From contig NZ_PIPW01000004.1 of NCBI RefSeq assembly GCF_003987215.1, forward strand, positions 124,001 through 188,000: a DNA stretch of 64,000 bases, written 5' to 3'. The notes below the pieces were generated by a model. The model had not been told where the DNA came from. It saw nothing but the letters and a program-made list of their open reading frames with translations, and did no database searches. Origin of the DNA: Pseudidiomarina halophila (GTDB lineage: Bacteria > Pseudomonadota > Gammaproteobacteria > Enterobacterales > Alteromonadaceae). The position numbers and the translations under genes were made by a program. Positions 48,617-57,373 of this stretch are shown here, one piece after another (within the stretch, counting starts at the first letter, position 1; each line of letters opens with the position of its first letter).

Positions 48617-48650
48617 TTTATAACACGTATATGTGTCAAATTTGTGACGG
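48617..48650 (-). promoter_or_regulatory. Pho-type promoter of Oar-like receptor 2
   Basis: On the minus strand, CCGTCAC (48650-48644) and TTGACAC (48639-48633) are 11 bp apart. Exactly 10 bp further is TATAAA (48622-48617), a strong -10. There is no sigma70 -35 at 17 bp, so activator dependence is expected. The same half-sites read on the plus strand face the divergent lipoprotein gene, for which no -10 at the matching distance is visible. Confidence 0.65.
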
Positions 48651-48737
48651 CATTTTAATCAAAACAGATTAGAATTGCACCGATTTTCTGGAACTAATAA
48701 AGTAAGATTTTGTCGTAGCGCACTCGCCAAAAGGACA

Positions 48738-49943
48738 ATGAAATTGATGAAGCCAGTCATTCTCGGAGTTGCAGCTTTATTTGTAAGTTTCTTAACTGGA
48801 TGTGATATGCCACAAAAAGAGCCAACAGCACCTGTCACCCTTCGTATCGCGACTTTTAATGTGAGCATGGATGCGTCAAATTACATAGCTGCTGAGCAGT
48901 GGCAGGAGGCTGGTGCCGACGCGCTTCCTCAGGCGTTGCGGGATGGCCATCCGCAGATCAAAGCGATTGCCGAAATTATCCAGCATGTACGCCCGGATAT
49001 TTTAATTTTAAATGAGTTTGACTACCTTCCTGAGGCTGATGTGCTGGCTAAGTTTCAGCAGGACTATTTAGAAGTGAGTCAAAATGGAGAGGCGCCCATC
49101 GCTTTTCCATATAGCTATACCGGGCCGGTCAATACTGGCCGCTCAAGCCCATTTGATCTCAATCGTGATGGAAAGAAAACCGGCGTAGGAGAGGATGCCT
49201 GGGCGTACGGAAACTATCTGGGCCAGTACGGTATGGCGATACTCTCACGTTACCCGCTAAACCAGCAAACCAGCCGAACTTTCCAGTATTTTCGCTGGGG
49301 CGACTTACCCGGTGCTTTGCAACCGCTGGTACCCAATTCATACGAGCCCTGGTACAGCCCGGCGGCCTGGGCTGAGATGCCACTGAGTTCGAAGTCACAT
49401 TGGGATATCGTGGCTGAGGTGGGCGGCTTTGATTTACATTTGCTGGTCAGCCACCCGACACCACCGGTATTTGATGGTGAAGAAAATCGCAATGGTCGTC
49501 GTAATTTTGACGAGATCCGCTTTTGGAAGGAATACATAGGTCGTGCTCCGACAGATTTTATTTATGATGATCAGGGTCGCCGGGGCGGCTTGAGTGAGAA
49601 CAAACGGTTTGTTATTGCGGGCGACCTTAACGCCTCGATCGAAAGTGAAGACAACCTGCCGGGAGCAATTGAGCAGTTACTTGAACACCCCTTGGTGCAA
49701 GGCGACTTTGTGCCGACCAGTAAAGGTGGCGCGGCACACACCCCGGATAATCCGTTAGCCGGACAGCACACCGCGAGCTGGCGCAAGCGTGCTGATTACG
49801 TATTACCATCAAGCTATGGCATCAAAATTATTGATGGTGGTGTATTCTGGCCGCTCGCTGAGGAAGATAAGGCCGAGCTGGTAAGCGAAAGAGAGCGGTC
49901 ATCGGATCATCGACTGGTGTGGCTTGACATACAATTGCAGTAA
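48738..49943 (+). CDS. Endonuclease/exonuclease/phosphatase family lipoprotein
   Basis: Probable exported hydrolase of 401 residues. A lipoprotein signal ends in LTGC (Cys22), followed by an EEP-fold domain: LRIATFNVSM at its start, HVRPDILILNEFDYLP with the metal-binding Glu, HLLVSHPTPP, IAGDLNAS with the Asp/Asn pair, and SDHRLVWLDIQ with the catalytic His. AAGGA lies close to the ATG at 48738; an ATG at 48747 has longer spacing and is equally possible. It precedes phoB by 86 bp and may release phosphate from nucleic acids or phosphoesters, but the substrate is not evident. Confidence 0.85.
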   Translation: MKLMKPVILGVAALFVSFLTGCDMPQKEPTAPVTLRIATFNVSMDASNYIAAEQWQEAGADALPQALRDGHPQIKAIAEIIQHVRPDILILNEFDYLPEADVLAKFQQDYLEVSQNGEAPIAFPYSYTGPVNTGRSSPFDLNRDGKKTGVGEDAWAYGNYLGQYGMAILSRYPLNQQTSRTFQYFRWGDLPGALQPLVPNSYEPWYSPAAWAEMPLSSKSHWDIVAEVGGFDLHLLVSHPTPPVFDGEENRNGRRNFDEIRFWKEYIGRAPTDFIYDDQGRRGGLSENKRFVIAGDLNASIESEDNLPGAIEQLLEHPLVQGDFVPTSKGGAAHTPDNPLAGQHTASWRKRADYVLPSSYGIKIIDGGVFWPLAEEDKAELVSERERSSDHRLVWLDIQLQ

Positions 49944-49962
49944 TTTTCACAAAAATGTCGTA

Positions 49963-49996
49963 GATTCATAAAAGTGTCACATAGAACAGTAATAAT
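49963..49996 (+). promoter_or_regulatory. Pho box and -10 of phoBR
   Basis: GATTCAT (49963-49969) and GTGTCAC (49974-49980) start 11 bp apart; AATAAT (49991-49996) is exactly 10 bp downstream and 33 bp before the phoB ATG. Half-site matches are four and five of seven. Autoregulation of phoBR by PhoB is the norm in enterics. Confidence 0.7.
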
Positions 49997-50029
49997 CGAC
50001 GCAGCTTGAATACGACTAGGTGAAACAAG

Positions 50030-50716
50030 ATGTCCAGAAAAATACTGATCGTTGAAGATGAAGCGCCCATTCGTGAGATGTTGAGCTTTGTCATGGAACA
50101 GCACGGCTATCAAGCAGTTGAGGCGGGTGATTATCAACTGGCGTTAGAGAAAATCGTGGAACCCTTTCCCGATATGATTCTACTCGACTGGATGTTGCCA
50201 GGCGGCTCTGGCATTCAGTTGGCGAAAAAATTAAAAACTGATGATTTCACCCGCGGCATCCCCATCATTATGCTTACCGCACGCGGTGAGGAAGAAGATA
50301 AAATCCGCGGCTTAGAAGTCGGCGCTGACGATTACATTACCAAGCCTTTTTCACCGAAAGAACTGATGGCGCGTATGCGGGCCGTGTTCCGCCGCGTGTC
50401 GCCTACTGTATTAGACGAGCCATTAGAGATTGAAGGGCTCAAGCTTGACCCAGTCTCGCATCGTGTCAGCGCATATAATGACCGTCTGGATATGGGCCCC
50501 ACCGAATTTAAATTGCTACACTTCTTTATGACACACCCTGAACGCGTGTATAGTCGGGAGCAACTCTTAGATCATGTTTGGGGAACCAACGTTTATGTCG
50601 AAGACCGCACTGTTGACGTGCATATTCGCCGTTTACGCAAAGCTATCGAAATGCATGGCCACGACCGTTTGGTGCAAACCGTACGCGGTGTCGGCTATCG
50701 CTTCTCCAGTCGCTAA
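50030..50716 (+). CDS. phoB: Phosphate regulon response regulator PhoB
   Basis: DNA-binding response regulator that activates Pho-box promoters when phosphorylated. The 228-residue product has a receiver domain with acidic pocket (VEDEAPIRE), phospho-acceptor Asp53 ([11 protein letters not shown]), Thr in MLTARGEE and Lys105 ([13 protein letters not shown]), then an OmpR-type winged helix with [20 protein letters not shown] (in part), [13 protein letters not shown] and VRGVGYRFS. phoR follows after 19 bp. It is the likely regulator of all the Pho-box promoters in this window. Confidence 0.97.
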   Translation: MSRKILIVEDEAPIREMLSFVMEQHGYQAVEAGDYQLALEKIVEPFPDMILLDWMLPGGSGIQLAKKLKTDDFTRGIPIIMLTARGEEEDKIRGLEVGADDYITKPFSPKELMARMRAVFRRVSPTVLDEPLEIEGLKLDPVSHRVSAYNDRLDMGPTEFKLLHFFMTHPERVYSREQLLDHVWGTNVYVEDRTVDVHIRRLRKAIEMHGHDRLVQTVRGVGYRFSSR

Positions 50717-50735
50717 ACCACAAGGTTAGCGGAGC

Positions 50736-52043
50736 ATGGATAAAAAGTACTCAGTTTTCTTTATCCTGCGAGGCTTTTTGTGGTACCTCGCGCCACTTGC
50801 CCTGCTGGGATGGTTGGTCGGTTCTTTTTGGCAGACCCTGACCATTGGTTTGTTTGCTCTTCTGGTCTGGCATTATTACTTTCATTACAAGCTTGTCGAC
50901 TGGCTCTGGAACCGCCGCGCTCTGCTCCCGCCCAGTGCGCCCGGAAGCTGGAGTTATATTTACGATGGTATCTATCGAACCCAGCGTCGCAGCCAGCAAC
51001 GCCGGCGCGCTCTGGCGCGGATTTTACGGCGTTTTCGTGAAGCCTCTGAAGCGATCCCCGATGCGGCAATCGTGTTCCGTCGTGATGGTGGTTTGATTTG
51101 GTGTAACCGGTTGGGGCAGTTTTACTTTGGCTTAAAGTGGCCGGGGGATACGGGTATTCGGTTGTCGAGCCTGATTCGGCATCCGGCGTTTATTAGTTAC
51201 CTGCAGAAGGGCGATTTCACCGATGAGATCTATTTGCCTTCACCGGTCCGTGAAGACATCGAATTAGAGATTCGCATCATGCCTTATAGTGATGACCAAT
51301 TCCTGTTGATGGCGCGTGATGTCACCCAGTTACGGCAACTTGAACAAATGCGCAAAGAATTCGTAGCCAATGTGTCGCACGAATTGAAAACCCCGCTGAC
51401 GGTAATTCAGGGCTATCTGGAAATGTTCGATGATGATCCTGCCGCAATGCCGCCGGCAATGTTGCAAAAAGCAGTAAAAGACATGAGCGGGCAAAGTACC
51501 AGAATGCGTAATCTGGTTGATCAACTGCTCTCCTTGTCGCGCATTGACTCAGCCCGGGGCGATATCTTCGAACGTGTAGTCAATGTGCCTGATGTATTAA
51601 AACGACTGCAGCATGATGCCGAACGACTCAACAAAAATAAACAGCATCAGCTGGTTTTCGAGATTGCCGGGCAATCAATGTACGGCCATGAAGATGAGTT
51701 ACGTAGCATATTTTCAAATCTCATCACCAATGCGATTCACTATACCCAGCCGGCAGGTAAAATTACCGTGCGCTGGCGCCCGGTGGGCGATCAAATGGAA
51801 TTCAGCGTCAGCGACAATGGCCCTGGCATTCCGGCTGAGCATATGCCCAGAATTACCGAACGTTTTTACCGGATTGATAAAGACAGAAATAGTAGCAAGG
51901 GTGGCTCAGGTTTGGGTCTGGCGATTGTCAAACAGGCGGTTGATCATCATCACGGTAAGCTGACCATCGACTCAGTTGTCGGGCGCGGTTCAACCTTTAG
52001 CGTCCGTATTCCCCAGGAACTGGTAGTGACTGAACAGTCTTAA
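50736..52043 (+). CDS. phoR: Phosphate regulon sensor kinase PhoR
   Basis: Inner-membrane kinase/phosphatase partner of PhoB. The 435-residue product has two close N-terminal hydrophobic segments (about 9-50) with almost no periplasmic loop, a basic cytosolic linker, a PAS domain (about 100-200), His215 in FVANVSHELKTPLTVI, and an ATPase domain with NLITNAIHYT, DNGPGIP, RFYRID and GSGLGLAIVKQ. The lack of a periplasmic sensor fits the known model in which PhoR reads the state of Pst and PhoU. AGCGGAG supports the start. Confidence 0.96.
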   Translation: MDKKYSVFFILRGFLWYLAPLALLGWLVGSFWQTLTIGLFALLVWHYYFHYKLVDWLWNRRALLPPSAPGSWSYIYDGIYRTQRRSQQRRRALARILRRFREASEAIPDAAIVFRRDGGLIWCNRLGQFYFGLKWPGDTGIRLSSLIRHPAFISYLQKGDFTDEIYLPSPVREDIELEIRIMPYSDDQFLLMARDVTQLRQLEQMRKEFVANVSHELKTPLTVIQGYLEMFDDDPAAMPPAMLQKAVKDMSGQSTRMRNLVDQLLSLSRIDSARGDIFERVVNVPDVLKRLQHDAERLNKNKQHQLVFEIAGQSMYGHEDELRSIFSNLITNAIHYTQPAGKITVRWRPVGDQMEFSVSDNGPGIPAEHMPRITERFYRIDKDRNSSKGGSGLGLAIVKQAVDHHHGKLTIDSVVGRGSTFSVRIPQELVVTEQS

Positions 52044-52116
52044 TGACATTAAATTGGCAGAAATATGACACTAATTTAGAATTTGTCATTAAAGTGTCAC
52101 ATTGACAGCTTAAACT
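52043..52116 (+). promoter_or_regulatory. Pho boxes and -10 of pstS
   Basis: TTGTCAT (52083-52089) and GTGTCAC (52094-52100) form an 11-bp-phased pair with TAAACT (52111-52116) exactly 10 bp downstream. Further upstream, ATGACAT, TTGGCAG and ATGACAC begin at 52043, 52054 and 52065, again 11 bp apart, forming a second array on a different phase. Confidence 0.85.
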
Positions 52117-52170
52117 CCGCAGTGTCATTTGAACAAAAGCTGCACGGCAGCATTGACGATTGGAGTCATT

Positions 52171-53142
52171 ATGAAAGTTAAAACAGTTCTTCTTGCTTTA
52201 GGCTTAGCTGGCGTTGTTGCTACATCTGCACACGCTCAAAAACCGACCGATAACCTTCCTGAATACGAAAAAGTAAGTGGCCTTTCAGGCAACTTGTCAT
52301 CAGTAGGTTCTGACACTCTGGCCAACATGATGACCTTCTGGGCCGAAGAGTTTAAGCGTCTTTATCCAAACGTTAACATGCAAATTCAAGCTGCTGGTTC
52401 ATCAACTGCGCCGCCAGCACTTACCGAAGGTACTTCAAACTTTGGCCCAATGAGCCGCAATATGAAGTCGAAAGAAATCGAATCGTTCGAGAAGCGTCAC
52501 GGTTATAAGCCGACACCAGTGCGTGTTGCTATTGATGCGTTGGCTGTATTTGTGCATAAAGATAACCCGATTAAGGGCATGACCATTGCAGAAGTTGATG
52601 CGGTATTCAGCTCAACCCGTCTGTGTGGCGCGACCAGCCAGGTACAGCGCTGGGGTGATCTGGGCCTTGAAGGCAGCTGGGCAGGCCGCGACTTACAGCT
52701 TTATGGTCGGAACTCAGTGTCTGGCACCTATGGTTTCTTCAAAGAAGAAGCATTATGTGACGGCGATTTCCGCGCTAACGTCAATGAGCAGCCGGGTTCT
52801 GCGTCAGTAGTGCAGTCAGTATCAACCTCGCTGAATGCCATTGGTTATTCAGGTATTGGTTATATGACCTCAGGCGTTAAAACGGTGCCTCTAGCGGTAG
52901 TCGAAGGTGGAGAATACGTAGACGCGACGACTGAGAGCGCTCTGGCTGGTAAGTACCCACTTGCGCGCTTCCTGGTGGTTTACGTGAACAAGCACCCGAA
53001 CAAGCCGTTAGATCCTGCAACAGCAGAATTCCTGAAAATGGTACTGTCAAAAACCGGTCAGGAAATTGTCGATAAAGACGGCTATATTCCGTTACCAAAA
53101 GTTGTAGTAGAGCAAGAGTTAGAAAAACTCGGCTTAAACTAA
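52171..53142 (+). CDS. pstS: Phosphate ABC transporter substrate-binding protein PstS
   Basis: Periplasmic phosphate-binding protein of 323 residues. Signal peptide ends near residue 22 (ATSAHAQ); binding-site segments are [19 protein letters not shown] (in part), [20 protein letters not shown] and [19 protein letters not shown] seven bases before ATG 52171 fixes the start; an upstream in-frame codon would disrupt the signal peptide. Followed by its own strong terminator, so it is expressed separately from pstCAB-phoU, each with a Pho promoter. Confidence 0.96.
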   Translation: MKVKTVLLALGLAGVVATSAHAQKPTDNLPEYEKVSGLSGNLSSVGSDTLANMMTFWAEEFKRLYPNVNMQIQAAGSSTAPPALTEGTSNFGPMSRNMKSKEIESFEKRHGYKPTPVRVAIDALAVFVHKDNPIKGMTIAEVDAVFSSTRLCGATSQVQRWGDLGLEGSWAGRDLQLYGRNSVSGTYGFFKEEALCDGDFRANVNEQPGSASVVQSVSTSLNAIGYSGIGYMTSGVKTVPLAVVEGGEYVDATTESALAGKYPLARFLVVYVNKHPNKPLDPATAEFLKMVLSKTGQEIVDKDGYIPLPKVVVEQELEKLGLN

Positions 53143-53154
53143 GAGCTACATCAG

Positions 53155-53182
53155 AAAAAACCCGGCTCTCGCCGGGTTTTTT
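53155..53182 (+). terminator. Rho-independent terminator after pstS
   Basis: AAAAAACCCGGC (53155-53166) pairs perfectly with GCCGGGTTTTTT (53171-53182) around a TCTC loop. It separates pstS from the downstream repeats and from pstC. Confidence 0.93.
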
Positions 53183-53183
53183 C

Positions 53184-53271
53184 GTTACTGGATATCGGTT
53201 ATTAGTTATTGGAGGCAGCTTCCAGCAAGCCTCAGTTTCCCTCCAATAACTAATATCTGATATCCAATAAC
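53184..53271. repeat. Long imperfect inverted repeat between pstS and pstC
   Basis: A 32-nt arm (53184-53215) is the reverse complement of 53240-53271 at 29 of 32 positions, around a 24-nt loop. Transcribed, it would form a long stable hairpin just after the pstS terminator. The right arm is part of the 21-bp tandem array that follows. No ORF or mobile-element gene is present. Confidence 0.8.
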
Positions 53272-53313
53272 TAATATCTAATATCCAACAACTAATATCT
53301 GATATCCAATAAC
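53242..53313. repeat. Tandem 21-bp repeats (3.4 copies) upstream of pstC
   Basis: Three full units at 53242-53262, 53263-53283 and 53284-53304 share TCCAAYAACTAATATCTRATA-type sequence (one 21-bp unit, differing at one to two positions) and a partial unit runs to 53313. The same motif in opposite orientation occurs at 53184-53215 and at 21255-21277. The array ends 20 bp before the first pstC Pho half-site. Confidence 0.85.
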
Positions 53314-53333
53314 GCTCTTGTTTTTTTTGAATA

Positions 53334-53387
53334 ATGTCACTTTTATGACGATGCTGTAACAATACTGTCATACTACTTGGCTATACT
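53334..53387 (+). promoter_or_regulatory. Pho boxes and -10 of pstCAB-phoU
   Basis: ATGTCAC (53334) and ATGACGA (53345) form one pair; CTGTAAC (53354) and CTGTCAT (53365) form a second, each pair 11 bp apart. TATACT (53382-53387) lies exactly 10 bp after the last half-site and 43 bp before the pstC ATG. Confidence 0.87.
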
Positions 53388-53430
53388 CTCGGCCAATCGA
53401 ATTAAACTTGCGAAACCACTCGAGGTAATA

Positions 53431-55674
53431 ATGGCGGCAACAAAACCCGCATTGGGAGCCAGCAATTATCGACTCTTTAAAGACCGTGCGGCTCGTTGGG
53501 GCGTTAGCTTCGGCGGCGTCATGGTACTGGTCGCGTTATTGCTGATTTTCTTTTATCTATTGTACGTAATAGAACCGATATTCCGTGGTGTTGAAATCAA
53601 CCATGAACGCAGTTTTGCTAGTCCTGCTTCTGGTGAAATTGTCGCTATGGGCGTGGAAGAACAGTCGGAAATTGGCTATCAGTTTAGTGCTGACGGCGAG
53701 CTTGTGTTCTTCGCGCTAAAAGCGAAAAAGGGTACGGACTGGGAACCGGGTAAACCGCTGTTACGCCAACAGGTTACCGAGTCGACGCCAACGGCGTTTG
53801 CGCAAACCCAACCACAGAACAATCGCTATGCTTATGCGGTTGAAGGTGGTGCGGTGCGTTTGGTGGAGCCGAAGTTTAGCAGTCAGTTTCGCGATGGTGA
53901 ATTATTTATCACGCCAAAAGTTGGCGAAGTGAACGCTGGCGAGTTGATTCAGGTCGATAACGAAGGTAAAAACCTTACCAAGCTCGCCTACGAGTACGAC
54001 GGCGAATCCATGCTGTTTGCCGCGCAAACAGCGGATGACCGGGTGATTGTGAACTCAATTCAGGCGTCACGTAACTTCCTCTCTGGCGCCGTGGAGATGG
54101 ACTCCAGGTTTACCGAGCTGCCTATCACTGGTGCCATCAGCGAGCTGACGGTGACACCAGATTTACGCCAGGTTTTGATCCGTCAGAATAATCGTTTTTG
54201 GGTGTATGACGTGTCGCGCACCGGCGTCGTGAAAGAGCGTCAGTTGATCACCGTTGATGCGCGCAAGTTTGGTGAAATCACTAGTATGCAGCTGCTGGCG
54301 GGAGCCAGTTCAATTCTATTTGGTCACGCCAATGGCAAAGTTACCCAGTGGTTTGAGGTTTCGGGTGATGACGGTCGCCGTTACCAGTTTATCCGCGATT
54401 TTCAGGCCGCAGAGACAGCGATCACTGACATTGTCGCCGAATACTATCGACGCACGTTTTATACCATTTCGGCGAGCGGCGAACTGGGTGTTTTTCACAC
54501 CACATCAGAAGCTGAGCTTTACCGCGGACAGCCGCATGACTTTGCCGCTGAGCGTGTAGTCATTGATCCAAGAGCAAATACCTTGATGCTTTTGAATGAT
54601 CAGGGCTTACATGTATTCGATTTGGTCAACGAACATCCGGAAGTAACCTGGAGTGGTTTATGGCAGGAAGTCTGGTACGAAGGCTACCCTGAGCCTGATT
54701 ATGTCTGGCAGTCGACTTCTGGTTCCGATGACTTCGAGCCTAAATTCAGTTTGGTCCCCATCTCATTCGGTACCATTAAGGCAGCGGCCTATGCCATGCT
54801 GTTTGCTGTGCCTATTGGCCTGGCAGCGGCAGTGTACACCGCCTACTTCATGTCGCCGGGGGTGCGCAAAGTTGTGAAACCTACGGTTGAGATCATGGAG
54901 GCGTTACCTACGGTTATTCTCGGTTTCCTAGCCGGGTTATGGCTGGCGCCTATTGTGGAGCATTATCTTCCCGGCATCATTGCGGTGATTCTGCTGGTGC
55001 CGCTGGCTATAGTGCTGTTCGCATTTTTAACCAGCCACTTACCGAAAAGCATACGTAATAGCTTTACCGATGGTCGCGCAGCCTTGATTTTATTGCCGTT
55101 GGTTGCTTTTGTCGGTTGGTTCTCGTTCCAGATGTCGCCGCTGATTGAAAACTGGCTGTTCGATGGCAACGTGCGTCGTTACCTGACCAACGAACTCGGT
55201 ATTACTTTCGATCAGCGTAATGCCTTGGTTGTTGGTATTGCGATGGGCTTTGCCGTGATACCCACAATTTTCTCGATTGCCGAAGATGCCGTATTCAGTG
55301 TGCCTAAGCACCTGTCCAATGGCTCGCTGGCGCTCGGTGCTACCACCTGGCAAACCTTAACCAAAGTTGTGTTGTTGACTGCGAGTCCGGGCATTTTCTC
55401 TGCCGTAATGATGGGCCTCGGACGTGCCGTGGGTGAGACCATGATTGTCTTGATGGCGACCGGTAACACACCAATTATGGACTGGAATATTTTTGAGGGG
55501 ATGCGCACCTTGTCGGCGAATATCGCGGTCGAGATGCCGGAATCAGAGGTAGGTAGTTCGCACTATCGAATTCTGTTCTTAGCGGCGTTTGTGCTCTTTG
55601 TTTTCACTTTCGCGTTTAACACCGTGGCGGAGCTTGTGCGCCAGCGGTTACGTGAAAAATATAGCTCGATGTAA
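53431..55674 (+). CDS. pstC: Phosphate ABC transporter permease PstC, long form with periplasmic insert
   Basis: Inner-membrane permease of 747 residues, more than twice the E. coli length. One transmembrane segment (about 25-47) is followed by about 400 non-membrane residues with repeated beta-strand patterns (ITSMQLLAGASSILFGHANG and FYTISASGELGVFHTTSEAE) resembling WD40/propeller blades, then the BPD permease domain (about 455-740: IMEALPTVILGFLAGLWLAP in part, LGATTWQTL, GLGRAVGETMIVLM). GAGG seven bases before ATG 53431 sets the start. This long form occurs in several marine gammaproteobacteria; the role of the insert is unknown. Confidence 0.92.
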   Translation: MAATKPALGASNYRLFKDRAARWGVSFGGVMVLVALLLIFFYLLYVIEPIFRGVEINHERSFASPASGEIVAMGVEEQSEIGYQFSADGELVFFALKAKKGTDWEPGKPLLRQQVTESTPTAFAQTQPQNNRYAYAVEGGAVRLVEPKFSSQFRDGELFITPKVGEVNAGELIQVDNEGKNLTKLAYEYDGESMLFAAQTADDRVIVNSIQASRNFLSGAVEMDSRFTELPITGAISELTVTPDLRQVLIRQNNRFWVYDVSRTGVVKERQLITVDARKFGEITSMQLLAGASSILFGHANGKVTQWFEVSGDDGRRYQFIRDFQAAETAITDIVAEYYRRTFYTISASGELGVFHTTSEAELYRGQPHDFAAERVVIDPRANTLMLLNDQGLHVFDLVNEHPEVTWSGLWQEVWYEGYPEPDYVWQSTSGSDDFEPKFSLVPISFGTIKAAAYAMLFAVPIGLAAAVYTAYFMSPGVRKVVKPTVEIMEALPTVILGFLAGLWLAPIVEHYLPGIIAVILLVPLAIVLFAFLTSHLPKSIRNSFTDGRAALILLPLVAFVGWFSFQMSPLIENWLFDGNVRRYLTNELGITFDQRNALVVGIAMGFAVIPTIFSIAEDAVFSVPKHLSNGSLALGATTWQTLTKVVLLTASPGIFSAVMMGLGRAVGETMIVLMATGNTPIMDWNIFEGMRTLSANIAVEMPESEVGSSHYRILFLAAFVLFVFTFAFNTVAELVRQRLREKYSSM

Positions 55675-55688
55675 GCGAGAGGATTTCC

Positions 55689-57344
55689 ATGAAGCAATGG
55701 TTTAACTCAGGAAAACCCTGGATTTGGCTAACTGCAGGTTCCGTTAGCATCAGTTTGATCGCTGTTCTCGGGCTGTTGATATTAATTGGCTGGCGTGGCT
55801 TGTCATTTTTCTGGCCGGCACAAATTCACGAAATGGATGTGCGAGCCAACGATGGCTCTATTTCAACTATCATTGGCGAAGTGTACGAGACGGAAACCAT
55901 TCCAATCGAACGTTTAAGGGAGTCAGGCGTAGCCCTGGACGACTTCAACGAGCCGACGCTGGAGCGTTGGCTGATTAAGGTTGGTAATCGTGAGTATGTA
56001 CCTTTGGACTTTTCCTGGGTGCTGCAACCACAGATCGTCAGTGATGAAACACCTGCTGATTTAGCGGTATTTGAACGCAGTAAAGATGGCAACTTTTACG
56101 GCTACGTTGTTGATGTTTTAGAAGACGGCGTATCCGTAGCCAATCAGGGCAATATCCGCGACGTACTGCAACAGCGTATTGAGCGTGCAGTAGAATTAAA
56201 TGAACAAGCCAGCGATCTTCAGGACAGCGAGATTGGTGCGATTAACTACCAGCTCAACCAGCTGCGCTTGGAACGTAGAGCACTTGAGCTGGCGGGTAAT
56301 TTAACGCCAGCTGAAGAAGATCGAATTGCGGCCGCAGAAGAGCAGCTGCGCGAAGACTACCAGGTGCTCGAAGAACAGTTGTTTGCGTTGCGTGAAAAAG
56401 CCAGCCGGGATCAGGTGCAGGTGCGCGACATGCGGGGCGAAATCGTAACCCTGCCGATGTACCGCATGCTGGCGGTGCACTTCCCCAATGACATGGGCTT
56501 TTTCGCCAAACTGGGTCACTTTTTCGTGCAAATTGGCAAATTTGTCAGCGACGATCCGCGTGAAGCTAATACCGAAGGCGGAGTCTTCCCGGCGATTTTC
56601 GGTACCGTGTTTATGGTCTTGTTGATGTCGGTCATTGTGACGCCTTTTGGTGTTGTGGCAGCGATTTACCTGCATGAGTATGCGGGCAAGAATACTGTTA
56701 CGCGGTTGATTCGTATCGCCGTTATCAACCTGGCAGGGGTGCCGTCCATCGTTTATGGTGTATTTGGCCTTGGCTTCTTTGTTTACATGGTAGGTGGCTC
56801 ATTAGACCAAATCTTCTACCCGGAAGCGCTGCCAAGTCCGACCTTCGGTACTCCGGGCGTGATGTGGGCAGCGATTACCCTGGCGATTCTGACGCTACCG
56901 GTTGTGATTGTTTCAACCGAGGAAGGCTTGTCGCGGATCCCCAGCACACTGCGTGAAGGTAGCCTGGCGTTAGGTGCCACGAAAGCGGAAACCTTATGGC
57001 GGATTATTATCCCCATGGCGTCACCAGCAATTATGACCGGCCTGATTCTGGCGGTTGCACGTGCGGCTGGAGAGGTAGCACCACTGATGTTGGTGGGTGT
57101 GGTGAAGTCAGCACCGATGTTGCCGGTTGATGGGAACTTCCCGTACTTCCATTTGGATCGCAAATTTATGCACCTTGGTTTCCACATCTATGATGTCGGC
57201 TTCCAGAGTCCAAATGTCGAAGCGGCACGGCCGTTGGTCTACGCAACCTCATTTTTACTGGTTACCATCATTGTCGGTCTCAACCTGACCGCGATTGGCG
57301 TACGTAACCATTTACGTGAAAAATATCGCTCACTTGAGCATTAA
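55689..57344 (+). CDS. pstA: Phosphate ABC transporter permease PstA, long form
   Basis: Partner permease of 551 residues. A first membrane segment (about 13-35) is followed by about 250 extra-membrane residues including a helical coiled coil (about 160-245, rich in Glu/Gln/Arg/Leu), then the permease domain (about 300-550) with [54 protein letters not shown] in part and [21 protein letters not shown] precedes the ATG; 14 bp after pstC. Both permeases carry inserts on the same side, suggesting the inserts interact. Confidence 0.93.
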   Translation: MKQWFNSGKPWIWLTAGSVSISLIAVLGLLILIGWRGLSFFWPAQIHEMDVRANDGSISTIIGEVYETETIPIERLRESGVALDDFNEPTLERWLIKVGNREYVPLDFSWVLQPQIVSDETPADLAVFERSKDGNFYGYVVDVLEDGVSVANQGNIRDVLQQRIERAVELNEQASDLQDSEIGAINYQLNQLRLERRALELAGNLTPAEEDRIAAAEEQLREDYQVLEEQLFALREKASRDQVQVRDMRGEIVTLPMYRMLAVHFPNDMGFFAKLGHFFVQIGKFVSDDPREANTEGGVFPAIFGTVFMVLLMSVIVTPFGVVAAIYLHEYAGKNTVTRLIRIAVINLAGVPSIVYGVFGLGFFVYMVGGSLDQIFYPEALPSPTFGTPGVMWAAITLAILTLPVVIVSTEEGLSRIPSTLREGSLALGATKAETLWRIIIPMASPAIMTGLILAVARAAGEVAPLMLVGVVKSAPMLPVDGNFPYFHLDRKFMHLGFHIYDVGFQSPNVEAARPLVYATSFLLVTIIVGLNLTAIGVRNHLREKYRSLEH

Positions 57345-57373
57345 TTAACGAAGCAGAAGCGAAAGGTCTTACT

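Noticed and set aside
48651-48737. Pho-type promoter for the EEP lipoprotein on the plus strand
   Set aside because: The shared half-sites can be read toward it, but no -10 lies at 10 bp; TAGAAT at 48670-48675 is 19 bp away. Left unassigned.
52877-53371. A 164-codon minus-strand frame containing repeated ISDISYW-type words
   Set aside because: It is the translation of the 21-bp repeats and of the antisense of the pstS 3' end; it has no ribosome site or family signature.
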